DNA from: JTS-RE94 sp041750795
GTDB lineage: Bacteria; Planctomycetota; Planctomycetia; Pirellulales; PALSA-1355
Assembly (NCBI GenBank): GCA_041750795.1
Contig: JBGSYQ010000064.1
Location: 1-64,000, forward strand
Direction of reading: 5' to 3'
Length of the DNA stretch: 64,000 bases
The position numbers were made by a program, and so were the translations under genes. Shown one piece after another: positions 35,833-43,764 of the stretch. The first letter of the stretch is position 1; every line of letters starts with the position of its first letter. The notes beneath the pieces are model-generated. The model did no database searches. It had not been told where the DNA came from and saw nothing but the letters and a program-made list of their open reading frames with translations.

Positions 35833-36525
35833 TCACGACGTGACGTCGACGTCGCGATGCGACAGCCTCAGCTTGAGTCGAGCCGCCCAGCCGATGCCCG
35901 TGTCCTTGAGCACCAGTTGCTCCAGACGGTCCAGCGCGTCCAGCAGCGCCGCGACGGCCTCGCTGCTGACCTTCGTGCCGGTGAGGTCGATTTCTCGCAG
36001 ATTCTCGCAGCGGTGCAACTCGCGCAGGCCGACCGCGGTCACGCGCGTATGGACCAGCGCCAGGTGGTGCAGCCCGGCTTGGCGCCGCAGCTTGGGGGCG
36101 ATCGATAACAACGCCTCGTCGTCGACCTGTTCTCCAGAGAGTCGCACCGAAGCCAGCCGGTCCATCACCGTGGCAAAGTCGCTGCCGATCGTCTGGCCGA
36201 GCCACTCGACGCTTTCGACCTCGGTCGCGCCGCCGAGCGCCTTGATTTCGTCGACCAGCGCCTGCTGCTCGGCATACTGCTCGACCCAACCACTGAGCCA
36301 TTGCATGCGGCCGGCCTTGAAGCGAGCGTACTCGGTGGCCTGCTCGAACGCCTCGTGCAGGCGAACAAATGCCTGTCGATCGCCGCCACGATCGGGATGG
36401 GCCGTCTTCGCCTTCTCGAGATAGGCCTGCTTCACGTCCTCGACCGAGACGGGCGGCTTGAGCCCCAGCACGGCCAGGATCTCCAGCGTGCGCTCGTCGC
36501 GTGGTGATGGTGGTTCGGTTGCCAT
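35833..36525 (-). CDS. J-domain protein with C-terminal leucine-rich-repeat-like region
   Basis: The protein has 230 residues. The J domain is at about 10-75 with the HPD motif at 43-45 (TAHPDRGGD) that stimulates DnaK. The C-terminal third reads LHHLALVHTRVTAVGLREL and CENLREIDLTGTKVSSEAV, leucine-rich-repeat-like units of the ribonuclease-inhibitor class. The pairing suggests a co-chaperone that recruits DnaK to a target bound by the repeats; the target is unknown. It converges with the DUF819 gene. Confidence 0.85.
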   Translation of the reverse strand: MATEPPSPRDERTLEILAVLGLKPPVSVEDVKQAYLEKAKTAHPDRGGDRQAFVRLHEAFEQATEYARFKAGRMQWLSGWVEQYAEQQALVDEIKALGGATEVESVEWLGQTIGSDFATVMDRLASVRLSGEQVDDEALLSIAPKLRRQAGLHHLALVHTRVTAVGLRELHRCENLREIDLTGTKVSSEAVAALLDALDRLEQLVLKDTGIGWAARLKLRLSHRDVDVTS

Positions 36526-36581
36526 AAATCACTCTTGCCCTGTTCTCTTGATCCGTTGTGAGTCCGACGTTGCGCGAACGT

Positions 36582-36764
36582 TTACTTCGCGGTCCCGAGC
36601 AACCGCGGGATGTATGACCGATAGCACAGGTGCCACTGGTGGCGGCAGCCACCAGTGTCGTCGGGCTCCGTTGATCGCAAGACTTGTTGTTGAATTGCAC
36701 TGGTGGCGTGCGCCACCAGTGGCACACGAACAAACACCGAAGTTACTCGTGAGTCGTTCCTTAC
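36582..36764. repeat. Duplicated sulfatase 3' end with two identical-stem hairpins
   Basis: The last 44 bases of the sulfatase gene (36761-36804) recur at 36582-36625 with a single difference. Between the copies are two hairpins with the same 10-bp stem, CACTGGTGGC/GCCACCAGTG, at 36634-36657 and 36698-36721. The second is followed by a tail (36722-36760) that resembles one arm of the palindromic element at 42851-42961. The block lies directly downstream of the sulfatase stop. Confidence 0.8.
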
Positions 36765-38635
36765 TTCGCGGTCCCGAGCAAACGCGGGATGTATGACCGA
36801 TAGCGATCGTGCGGCGCCGGCCCTTGGTCGGGAAACTGGCGAATCGCCGCGCGCGCCGCCGCAGCGTCTTCACCGCACGCATCGACGGCATTGAGCGCAG
36901 AAAGCGTCACGAAGATGTCGTTCTTCGACCAATTGCAAAGTGGGGTCAACACTTCAAGTGCCTCGTTGCGATGCTCGCCGCTGCCATACCGGCACAACGC
37001 CTCGGCCGTGGAAATACGCACATAAGGCGACCCGTCGTCCAGCGCATCCATCAGTGCCGATTGGGCCGCGGTCACGCCGCGCGCTCCGCGGATGCCGAGT
37101 CCCGTCGCGGCCCAGTAGCGCACTGCGCTGTCGGTGTCTTGCAACAACTCGATGAGTTTCGGCGTCGCCCCTTCATCCCTTCCGGCTGCCAACTCCGCCG
37201 CGGCCAGCACGCGCTCCAATGGATACCCTGCGTCGTCGTGGCCCATGTCGTACGGTGTGGAACCCTCGGCACGCGCGTGCATCTCGCCCTCGGGCAGGAA
37301 TCCCACGTCGCGAATCGTCAACGCGTGCTGCCGCTGCACGTGGCGCAGCCGCGCCAACGTTTCGGCGTGCTCGGGCGCAGCAACAAGATTGGTGACCTCG
37401 TCGGGATCGTTGGCCAGATCATACAGCTCTTCCGGCGGCTTGGTGTTCCAAAAGGCATCCTGAACCGCGTTGAGCTGGCGCGCTTCGTGCAACTTGTGCC
37501 ACACCTGCGTCGTGGGAGTCTGGAACATGTAGTTGAGGTACTGGCCGTAAATGCGATGTGGCATGTAGTTGCGAACATAGACGTAGCGTCCGTCGGTGAC
37601 GCTGCGCACCAGGTCGATTCGCTCGTCCATGCGGCCGCGAAAGCCGTGCGCAAATGGCTGCGGCGGCGCGGCATACTTGCCCAGAAACGCATGACCTTGC
37701 AGCCACTCCGGCGGCTCGATGCCCGCCAGGCTCAACACCGTGGGCGCAAAATCGACGAAGCTCACCAGTCGATCGCTCTTGCCACCGGGTACATAGTCGG
37801 CCGGGCGCAGCGCGCGAAACTTCTCTGGAATGTATACCACCAGCGGCACGCGCAGCCCCGAGTCGTACGGCCAGCGCTTGCTGCGCGGCATGCCCGAGCC
37901 ATGATCGGCAAAGTAAAACACGATGGTGTCGTCGGCCAGCCCGTCGGCGGAAAGCCGGTCGAGAACGCGGCCGGCGTCGGCGTCGGCGGCAGTGATGCTG
38001 TCGTAGTATTGCGCCCAATCCTGCCGCACCTCCGGCGTGTCGGGATGATAGGCCGGCACGCGCACCCCGGCCGGATCGTGTACCGGCTGGTGCGGACGCT
38101 TGCGAATCTGGCTCTCGTGGCTCTTGTTCGAGTTGAACACGGCAAAGAACGGCCGTCCGGCTGCGCGGTCATTCCAGCCAGCGCTTCGACTGGAAACGTC
38201 CCACAACGGGCCCGGCTCGGCCAGGTTGTAGTCCTCCTTCGCATTGTTCGTGCAGGTGTAGCCGGCCGCCCGGAGCAACTGCGGAAACATTTGCTTGCCG
38301 GCCGGATACGCCACCATGCTGCGCATATGCTCGCCGCCGGTGGACGGGCCGTACAGTCCGGAGATCAGCGTGGTCCGCGCCGGCGCACACACCGGCGCGT
38401 TCGACCAGCAGTGCATGTACATCATGCCCCGCGCGGCCAGACGATCGACGTTCGGCGTCGTGGCGTACGCGTCGCCATAACAGCCCATATGCGGCCCGTG
38501 GTCTTCACTAGTCAGCCAGAGAATATTCGGCCGCGTGTCGACTGCCCATGCGCCGGACGTGCCGGCGCCCATCAACGCCATCCAGCAAATTGCCCAGGTG
38601 GTAATCCACCGCAACGATGCCACGCGACGTATCAT
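36761..38635 (-). CDS. Secreted sulfatase with C-terminal HEAT-like repeats
   Basis: The protein has 624 residues. A signal peptide ends near AWAVDTRPN; the core begins NILWLTSEDHGPHMGCYG. The active-site signature is CAPAR with C83, the residue converted to formylglycine, followed by TTLISGLYGPSTG. FYFADHGSGMPRSK is the second metal-binding stretch. From about residue 480, Ala/Leu-rich helices (LIELLQDTDSAVRYWAATGL, STAEALCRYG) form HEAT repeats, as in many planctomycete sulfatases of the heparan N-sulfatase-like class. Its start overlaps the PhoD gene stop by four bases, so it is third in the 42806-36761 operon. Confidence 0.93.
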   Translation of the reverse strand: MIRRVASLRWITTWAICWMALMGAGTSGAWAVDTRPNILWLTSEDHGPHMGCYGDAYATTPNVDRLAARGMMYMHCWSNAPVCAPARTTLISGLYGPSTGGEHMRSMVAYPAGKQMFPQLLRAAGYTCTNNAKEDYNLAEPGPLWDVSSRSAGWNDRAAGRPFFAVFNSNKSHESQIRKRPHQPVHDPAGVRVPAYHPDTPEVRQDWAQYYDSITAADADAGRVLDRLSADGLADDTIVFYFADHGSGMPRSKRWPYDSGLRVPLVVYIPEKFRALRPADYVPGGKSDRLVSFVDFAPTVLSLAGIEPPEWLQGHAFLGKYAAPPQPFAHGFRGRMDERIDLVRSVTDGRYVYVRNYMPHRIYGQYLNYMFQTPTTQVWHKLHEARQLNAVQDAFWNTKPPEELYDLANDPDEVTNLVAAPEHAETLARLRHVQRQHALTIRDVGFLPEGEMHARAEGSTPYDMGHDDAGYPLERVLAAAELAAGRDEGATPKLIELLQDTDSAVRYWAATGLGIRGARGVTAAQSALMDALDDGSPYVRISTAEALCRYGSGEHRNEALEVLTPLCNWSKNDIFVTLSALNAVDACGEDAAAARAAIRQFPDQGPAPHDRYRSYIPRLLGTAK

Positions 38636-41193
38636 AGCGCAACTTCCACTTGTTTGTCGTTGTTCTCACGTGCCGCAACGTGCTGCAACCGCGCCGCTCG
38701 CTGGGAATCGGGATCCATCACTTCAATCGTATACTCGCCGAGGCCGAACACCCACGGCTGAAATGCGTTCTCGCGAATGCGCAGATTGTAAACCATTTCG
38801 CCGGTGGCCTCGTCGATGACGCGAACCACCGGTTGATCGACGCCCGAGATCGCCAGCGTGGGCAATAGCGCCACCGAGCGGCGACCGTAGTTGTCCGGTC
38901 CCTCGACGACAAGCGGCCAGCCCGCGAACTGCGATTGCGGATCGCTCACGTCGGCCAGCAGCGGCCAGCAGTCGATAGCGATCGAGCGGCCCGATTTGTC
39001 GAACCGCACCACCCCGATGCCCGAAGCGCGATCCAAGGCATTTTCCAGCGGCGTGTTGCGAAACGTGGTCGCCGGATTCGCCACCGCCAGCACCGTCAGC
39101 GGATGGTCGAAGTGGTCGTGAAAGTCGCCCGTGTTGTCCGGAGACCCCGGCGAGCGCCGCTCGCCCGGCGTATCGGGTTCGAACCAGCGTGGATAAACGC
39201 AGTTGATGGCCGGACCCGCAAACGCCACGCCCGCGTCCCGATGTTCGTCGATGCCGTAGTGAACCACCGCCGGCAGGTGCTGGTCGCCGGCAAGGTGAAA
39301 GGCGAACGCCTTGCGCATTTCGCGCAAAGCGGCGTTGCGCGCCGATTGCGGCCAGCCGTTGGCGTCGTAGTCGGCGCGCAGCCGCTGGCGCTCGGCGCCG
39401 TGGGCGGTGGCCATGGCCGTGAAAATCGTCTGCGAGATGACGGCCTTCATCTCGGCGCCGCGCCAATCGCTCGCCCACTGCCGGAGAAACTCGAGCTGAC
39501 GCGGGCCCAACAGCTCCAGCCCCGGCAGATCGGCGGTTTTCGGATCGAAGTTGGGATCGACGACATGATCGCCCCGATCGCCGGTCGGAGGCACTTTGCC
39601 CTGCGGGCCGCTCTTGAATTGTCGATCGGCGAGGATCGCGAAGCTCATGCGCCCATAGGTCAACGCGCCGTAGTACACACTGATGCCGCGCTCGACGGGG
39701 GTCGAGTCAAAAGGATCCGGATGGTGCGCTGTCTGCGTACGGTGTACCACGTTGACCCACTCGGGCGGCATGTCGTAGCCACCCATCTCCTGCGTGCCGT
39801 GCCGCGCGGCCCCGCCCTCGCCCCACACGTTGCCCTGATAGACGTCGTGATCGTCGGGGATGGAAACGCTCGGTCGATCGCGCATCAAGTCGCGCCAGGT
39901 CCAGCCGTGCAGGTACCACTTACGAAGCACGTCCAGGATGGCCATGTCGAGCGGTGCGCGCTGGACGCCGTAGCCGCCGCTCCCCTCGTAAAACTGGTCC
40001 CCGGTGAAGGCCAGCAGATCCGGATCGAGTTGCGTCATGCTGTCGACGCACCACGTGTTGGGAAATGCCGAGTGCCAGTTACAGGAGATATCGGCCACCG
40101 TCAGCACGTCGCGATCGACCGGATCGCGCCGCACCGTCCCGTGCCAATAGTGTTCGGTCGCAGTGCCGCCGCTCGATCTGAGAGAGTATGCCAGCCGATA
40201 GGGCACGTCATGGGTGTCGTTCCAACGGGCGACGCGAAACGTGGCCGTGCGCGCCTCGGGATGGATCGATTCACGTCCCACTTCCACCCAACCGCCATCA
40301 CGCTGAACTTCCAGCCCGACGGTTTGCTCGTCGTCGCTTCCCAGCGGGGGCATCTGCGCGGTCATTTTGAGCGTGCCGCCCGAGAGCGTGTACTGGCTGA
40401 ACAAAATCGGCCCGAACGCGCGATCATCGTGCCGCGCGACTTTGCTCCCGGCCACGCGCCAATCGGCAAACCAGAAACGTCCGGTGCCGCCGCCAGCGCC
40501 GTTGGCTTGCTTGCCGCGGGGGCGTTGTGCCGGGCCGAAATTGGCCACCAACGCCAGGTTGCCGACGACCCGTTCCGGCGGCAGGTTTTCTCGAACCGCC
40601 TCGCCCAGTACGGCGCCCGTTGCTGCATCGTGCCCGGTGAGCACCACTGCATAACCGCTGCCGCGCGGCTCGGCGGCCACGCGCAGCTCGACTTCGCTGC
40701 CAGAGATGTTGGGGCCGGCGGCATCGGAAATCGCGCCAACGAACAATTGCCCCTTGGCCGTGATGCCCGCGTCGAGCCCGCTGCCAAAGAGCAGGCTGTT
40801 GCGATAATCTCCCAGTGGCCCGCGCACGCCGATGCGAAAGCCGGCCGAGCCAGCGCCGCCGCCCAATTCCCCGTCGTCCAGTCGCCCCAATCGAACGGAC
40901 ATCCGCAGGTCGCCAGGCTGCTCGCTCAACTCGCGCGCAAGCAAGTGAACGTTGCGGTCCGCCGCGGCCTTGATGCATTCCAGCCGGCCGGCCGCGATGC
41001 GCCAATCCTGCAGCGGATTGGCCCAGAATTCCGGCCCCAGCCAAACGCGATCGGGCGTCGACCGCCAGCGACAGGCAAACGTGTTGTCCGGCGCTTCATC
41101 GCCGCGTGCCGCCAGTTGCGACGCGACGGCCAGACCGGTGGTCACCGTGGCGCTGGATCGCACGAATTGGCGACGAGTAAAGCGATGGGGCAT
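38632..41193 (-). CDS. Exported PhoD-like alkaline phosphatase
   Basis: The protein has 853 residues. The start MPHRFTRRQFVRSSATVTTG is a twin-arginine signal; upstream in-frame codons do not look like protein. Residues 40-250 form a beta-rich domain of the laminin-G-like type. The metallophosphatase domain is at about 363-740: VADISCNW, LAFTGDQFYEG, IPDDHDVYQGN (447-454) and LAGDQHLPAVV (636-639 region), which bind the metals. Typical substrates are phosphodiesters or phosphomonoesters. The gene is 14 bases after one sulfatase and overlaps another, so a sulfated and phosphorylated substrate is likely. Confidence 0.9.
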   Translation of the reverse strand: MPHRFTRRQFVRSSATVTTGLAVASQLAARGDEAPDNTFACRWRSTPDRVWLGPEFWANPLQDWRIAAGRLECIKAAADRNVHLLARELSEQPGDLRMSVRLGRLDDGELGGGAGSAGFRIGVRGPLGDYRNSLLFGSGLDAGITAKGQLFVGAISDAAGPNISGSEVELRVAAEPRGSGYAVVLTGHDAATGAVLGEAVRENLPPERVVGNLALVANFGPAQRPRGKQANGAGGGTGRFWFADWRVAGSKVARHDDRAFGPILFSQYTLSGGTLKMTAQMPPLGSDDEQTVGLEVQRDGGWVEVGRESIHPEARTATFRVARWNDTHDVPYRLAYSLRSSGGTATEHYWHGTVRRDPVDRDVLTVADISCNWHSAFPNTWCVDSMTQLDPDLLAFTGDQFYEGSGGYGVQRAPLDMAILDVLRKWYLHGWTWRDLMRDRPSVSIPDDHDVYQGNVWGEGGAARHGTQEMGGYDMPPEWVNVVHRTQTAHHPDPFDSTPVERGISVYYGALTYGRMSFAILADRQFKSGPQGKVPPTGDRGDHVVDPNFDPKTADLPGLELLGPRQLEFLRQWASDWRGAEMKAVISQTIFTAMATAHGAERQRLRADYDANGWPQSARNAALREMRKAFAFHLAGDQHLPAVVHYGIDEHRDAGVAFAGPAINCVYPRWFEPDTPGERRSPGSPDNTGDFHDHFDHPLTVLAVANPATTFRNTPLENALDRASGIGVVRFDKSGRSIAIDCWPLLADVSDPQSQFAGWPLVVEGPDNYGRRSVALLPTLAISGVDQPVVRVIDEATGEMVYNLRIRENAFQPWVFGLGEYTIEVMDPDSQRAARLQHVAARENNDKQVEVAL

Positions 41194-41207
41194 GAGTGCG
41201 TCGCCGC

Positions 41208-42806
41208 CTACGTTGATTTCTTGCCGGCTTTGACCCGCGCCGGATCGCGCCGCCGGCCCGATGCTTCCGGTGGATCCTGCTCGGGCACGCGCAGCTCGGC
41301 GCGCAATTGCGCAAGCTGCGATTCCAGCTCCTTGCGCACGCCGGCATAGTCTGCCGCGTCGTAAAAGCTGGTCAGCTCGTGCGGATCTTGCTGGCGGTCG
41401 AATAATTCCCAATAGTCCGTATCCGGCCCATAGAAGCGCACCAGCTTATAGCGATCGGTAACGACCCCGTAATGCGGACGCACGTGATGCGGCGCGGGAT
41501 ACTCGTAATAGTGATAATAGAACGCCGTACGCCAGTCGCTGGGAGTCTTCCCTTGCAACAACGGCACGAGACTCGCGCCTTGCATTTCCGCGGGAATGGG
41601 CAGCCCGGCGGCGTCCAGAAACGTCTCGGCGAAATCCAGGTTCGACACCAGGTCGCTGTTCACGCTGCCTGGCTTGGTGACGCCGGGCCAGCGCACCAGC
41701 AACGGCGTGCGCAGCGATTCCTCGAAAATCCACCGCTTGTCGAACCAGCCGTGCTCGCCAAGATAGAATCCCTGATCGGACGCGTACACGACGATCGTAT
41801 TGTTGGCCAGCCCCTCGTCCTCCAGGAATTGGAGCAACCGCCCGACTCCCTCGTCGACGGCCTTGATGCATCCCAGGTAGTCGTGCATGTAGCGCTGGTA
41901 ACGCCAGCGAACCAGGTCCTTGCCCGACAAGTTGGCCTGCAGAAACGCCTCGTTGCGCGGTGCGTAGTAGGCGTCCCAGGCTTGCCGCTGCGCGTCGGTG
42001 AGTTGCCCGGGCGTGACGAGCTTCATGTCGCGCGGCGTCATCGTCTTCTCGATGGTCATATCCTGGTCGCGCTCGGCCAGGCCGCGGCCCGCATAGTCGT
42101 CGAACAACGTCGCCGGCTCGGGATAATCGCGATCGCCGTTGTGTCCCAGGTGGCGCAGGGCCGGCTCCCACTCGCGGTGCGGCGCCTTGTGCTGGCACAT
42201 GACCATGAACGGCTTGGAAGCGTCTCGACTCTTGAGCCACTCAAGTGTGAAGTCGGTGATCAGGTCGGTGGTGTAGCCTTCGTGTTTTGTCTTCTCGCCG
42301 TTGCGAATCATCGGCGGATTGTAGTAGACGCCCTGCCCCGGCAAGATGTGCCAATGATCGAAGCCGGTGGGATCGGTCACCAGGTGCCACTTGCCGATCA
42401 ACGCCGTTTGATAGCCGGCCCCCTGCAGCAGCTTGGGATAGGTGGTCTGCGAGCCGTCGAAGCGGCTGTTCGAGTTGTTGTAAAAGCCGTTCAGGTGCGA
42501 GTATTTGCCGGTCAGAACCGTGGCGCGGCTTGGTCCGCAGATCGAGTTGGGCACCAGGCAGCGATCGAAGCGCATGCCCTCGTTGGCCAGCCGGTCGATG
42601 TGCGGGGTGTCGAGCAGCTTGCGCGATTCGTTATATGCGCTGACGGCCTGCCAGGCATGATCGTCGGAAAAGATGAACAGGATATTAGGCCGCCTGGGCT
42701 CGGCGGCGTGGGCAGCCAGCGCGGCGACAACACTCAACGCGAACAACGATAAAACAATCGGCGTGGTACGACCGATCCATCGCCGCATGATCGATGGCGT
42801 GCTCAT
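41208..42806 (-). CDS. Secreted sulfatase
   Basis: The protein has 532 residues. A signal peptide (RTTPIVLSLFALSVVAALAA) ends near HAAEP. NILFIFSDDHAWQAVSAYN starts the core, CGPSR with C90 is the formylglycine signature, and TVLTGKYSHLNGFYNN follows. ALIGKWHL, QHKAPHREWEP and YASDQGFYLGEHGWFDKRW are the other conserved pieces and point to the mucin-desulfating/N-sulfoglucosamine-like group. First gene of the sulfatase-phosphatase-sulfatase operon. A palindromic MITE ends the region just upstream (42851-42961), only 44 bases before its start. Confidence 0.93.
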   Translation of the reverse strand: MSTPSIMRRWIGRTTPIVLSLFALSVVAALAAHAAEPRRPNILFIFSDDHAWQAVSAYNESRKLLDTPHIDRLANEGMRFDRCLVPNSICGPSRATVLTGKYSHLNGFYNNSNSRFDGSQTTYPKLLQGAGYQTALIGKWHLVTDPTGFDHWHILPGQGVYYNPPMIRNGEKTKHEGYTTDLITDFTLEWLKSRDASKPFMVMCQHKAPHREWEPALRHLGHNGDRDYPEPATLFDDYAGRGLAERDQDMTIEKTMTPRDMKLVTPGQLTDAQRQAWDAYYAPRNEAFLQANLSGKDLVRWRYQRYMHDYLGCIKAVDEGVGRLLQFLEDEGLANNTIVVYASDQGFYLGEHGWFDKRWIFEESLRTPLLVRWPGVTKPGSVNSDLVSNLDFAETFLDAAGLPIPAEMQGASLVPLLQGKTPSDWRTAFYYHYYEYPAPHHVRPHYGVVTDRYKLVRFYGPDTDYWELFDRQQDPHELTSFYDAADYAGVRKELESQLAQLRAELRVPEQDPPEASGRRRDPARVKAGKKST

Positions 42807-42850
42807 GACATCTCCCGTGACAAAGCCCCGTGTTCGGCCAGCCCGCCGCA

Positions 42851-42961
42851 CTAGGGAACGACTCACAAATAACTTTGGTGCTTGGTCATGTGCCACTGGT
42901 GGCACACGCCACCAGTGACACGTGCGAGCGTTTGCGGAAGTTATTCTTGAGTCATTCCTAG
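42851..42961. mobile_element. Palindromic MITE/REP-like element
   Basis: The 111-bp element begins and ends with CTAG. Its terminal inverted repeats are about 25 bp (CTAGGGAACGACTCA at the left; CTAGGAATGACTCA read from the right end, then both with AATAACTT). At the centre is a perfect 10-bp hairpin, CACTGGTGGC at 42894-42903 and GCCACCAGTG at 42908-42917, loop ACAC. The same stem occurs twice near 36650-36721. It encodes nothing and sits in the leader of the sulfatase operon. Confidence 0.75.
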
Positions 42962-43020
42962 GAGGGCATTCTAACGGCCCGCGACGGCGCCTGTCGACCG
43001 TGGCGATTCCGGGTATTGGT

Positions 43021-43597
43021 TCACTTTGAACCATGATTTTTCAATACTGCCGGCAGGTAGTCGGTCAGCCGCCCCTTTAGCTTGGATTCTTCGGCCTCGA
43101 TCATTTTAACCAAGTCCAGCACCGTCAGGGGAGAGAGAGTTGGTCAGACCAGCGGCCACGGCCGGGGTGGTCTTTAGGGTCATGTGCTTGCGGATGAAGT
43201 CGTAGCGGAAGCAATGCAGGGCGAGCGCGTGAACGTGGTTGTCGACCTTCTAGGAAAACGCATTAGTTGGCCGTGTCATCGGGCGCACCGACATTCGCAC
43301 GGTCAGATTCTGCCGCTCGATAATGCTGGAGCTGAAGTTCCTCGCGTCCGGGTTGCCCGACTTGGTTTCCTTCTTGCAGCCCTTGCACTCGTCAGGGCTG
43401 TAGCGGCGCTGCTCTTCAACGCCCGGTTTGCCGAAGATTTTCACAAGCATGGCGTAATCGACGTTGGCGTGGAAAGCCTTGTCGACCGCATCGGCGTAGA
43501 CCGAATGGCTATCGGTCGTTAGCTGAATGCGGCTTTCCAGGCAGGATTCAACGTTGCGTACGAACACTTCGGCGCGTCTGGATGTCAAAGTGAACAC
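43021..43597 (-). pseudogene. IS1-like transposase, C-terminal half, broken by stop and frameshift
   Basis: The frame from 43597 reads RIQLTTDSHSVYADAVDKAF, VDYAMLVKIFGKPGVEEQRR, YSPDECKGCKKE and IIERQNLTVRMS, matching the DDE domain of IS1-like transposases that end with a TNAFSKK..NH segment. An in-frame TAG follows TNAFS at about 43250. The same frame then continues with KVDNHVHALALHCFRYDF, and a shift near 43130 is needed to reach the end (LVKMIEAEESKLKGRLTDYL, stop at 43021 inside the terminal repeat). The N-terminal half is absent, so it cannot be active. Confidence 0.88.
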
Positions 43598-43618
43598 TCG
43601 CGCTGCTATAATGGGACC

Positions 43619-43762
43619 ATGAGCAAAGAGAAGCGAGGTTGGTGGGAATACCTTGTCGTGGTAGGCGTCGCTCTCAGTGTGCTGTACATATTGGCGCGCC
43701 TTCTAATTCCAGACAAATGGATAGCTACCGACGTATTCCTGGGACCAACACTCTTTCCCTGA
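43619..43762 (+). CDS. Small single-helix membrane protein within the IS remnant
   Basis: The frame encodes 47 residues: a basic start MSKEKRGWWE, one membrane helix (YLVVVGVALSVLYILARLLI) and a short tail ending in PTLFP. It is bounded by terminal-repeat copies at 43585-43595 and 43764-43776. Base composition is less GC-rich than the neighbours. TATAAT at 43607-43612 lies seven bases before the ATG, too close to serve as its promoter unless the mRNA is nearly leaderless. No family is recognised; a passenger gene or a chance frame are both possible. Confidence 0.35.
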   Translation: MSKEKRGWWEYLVVVGVALSVLYILARLLIPDKWIATDVFLGPTLFP

Positions 43763-43764
43763 TT

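Noticed and set aside
34430..36733. Minus-strand frame of 767 codons over the DUF819 and J-domain region
   Set aside because: Covers the DUF819 gene in antisense and the J-domain gene in another frame; no recognised motif.
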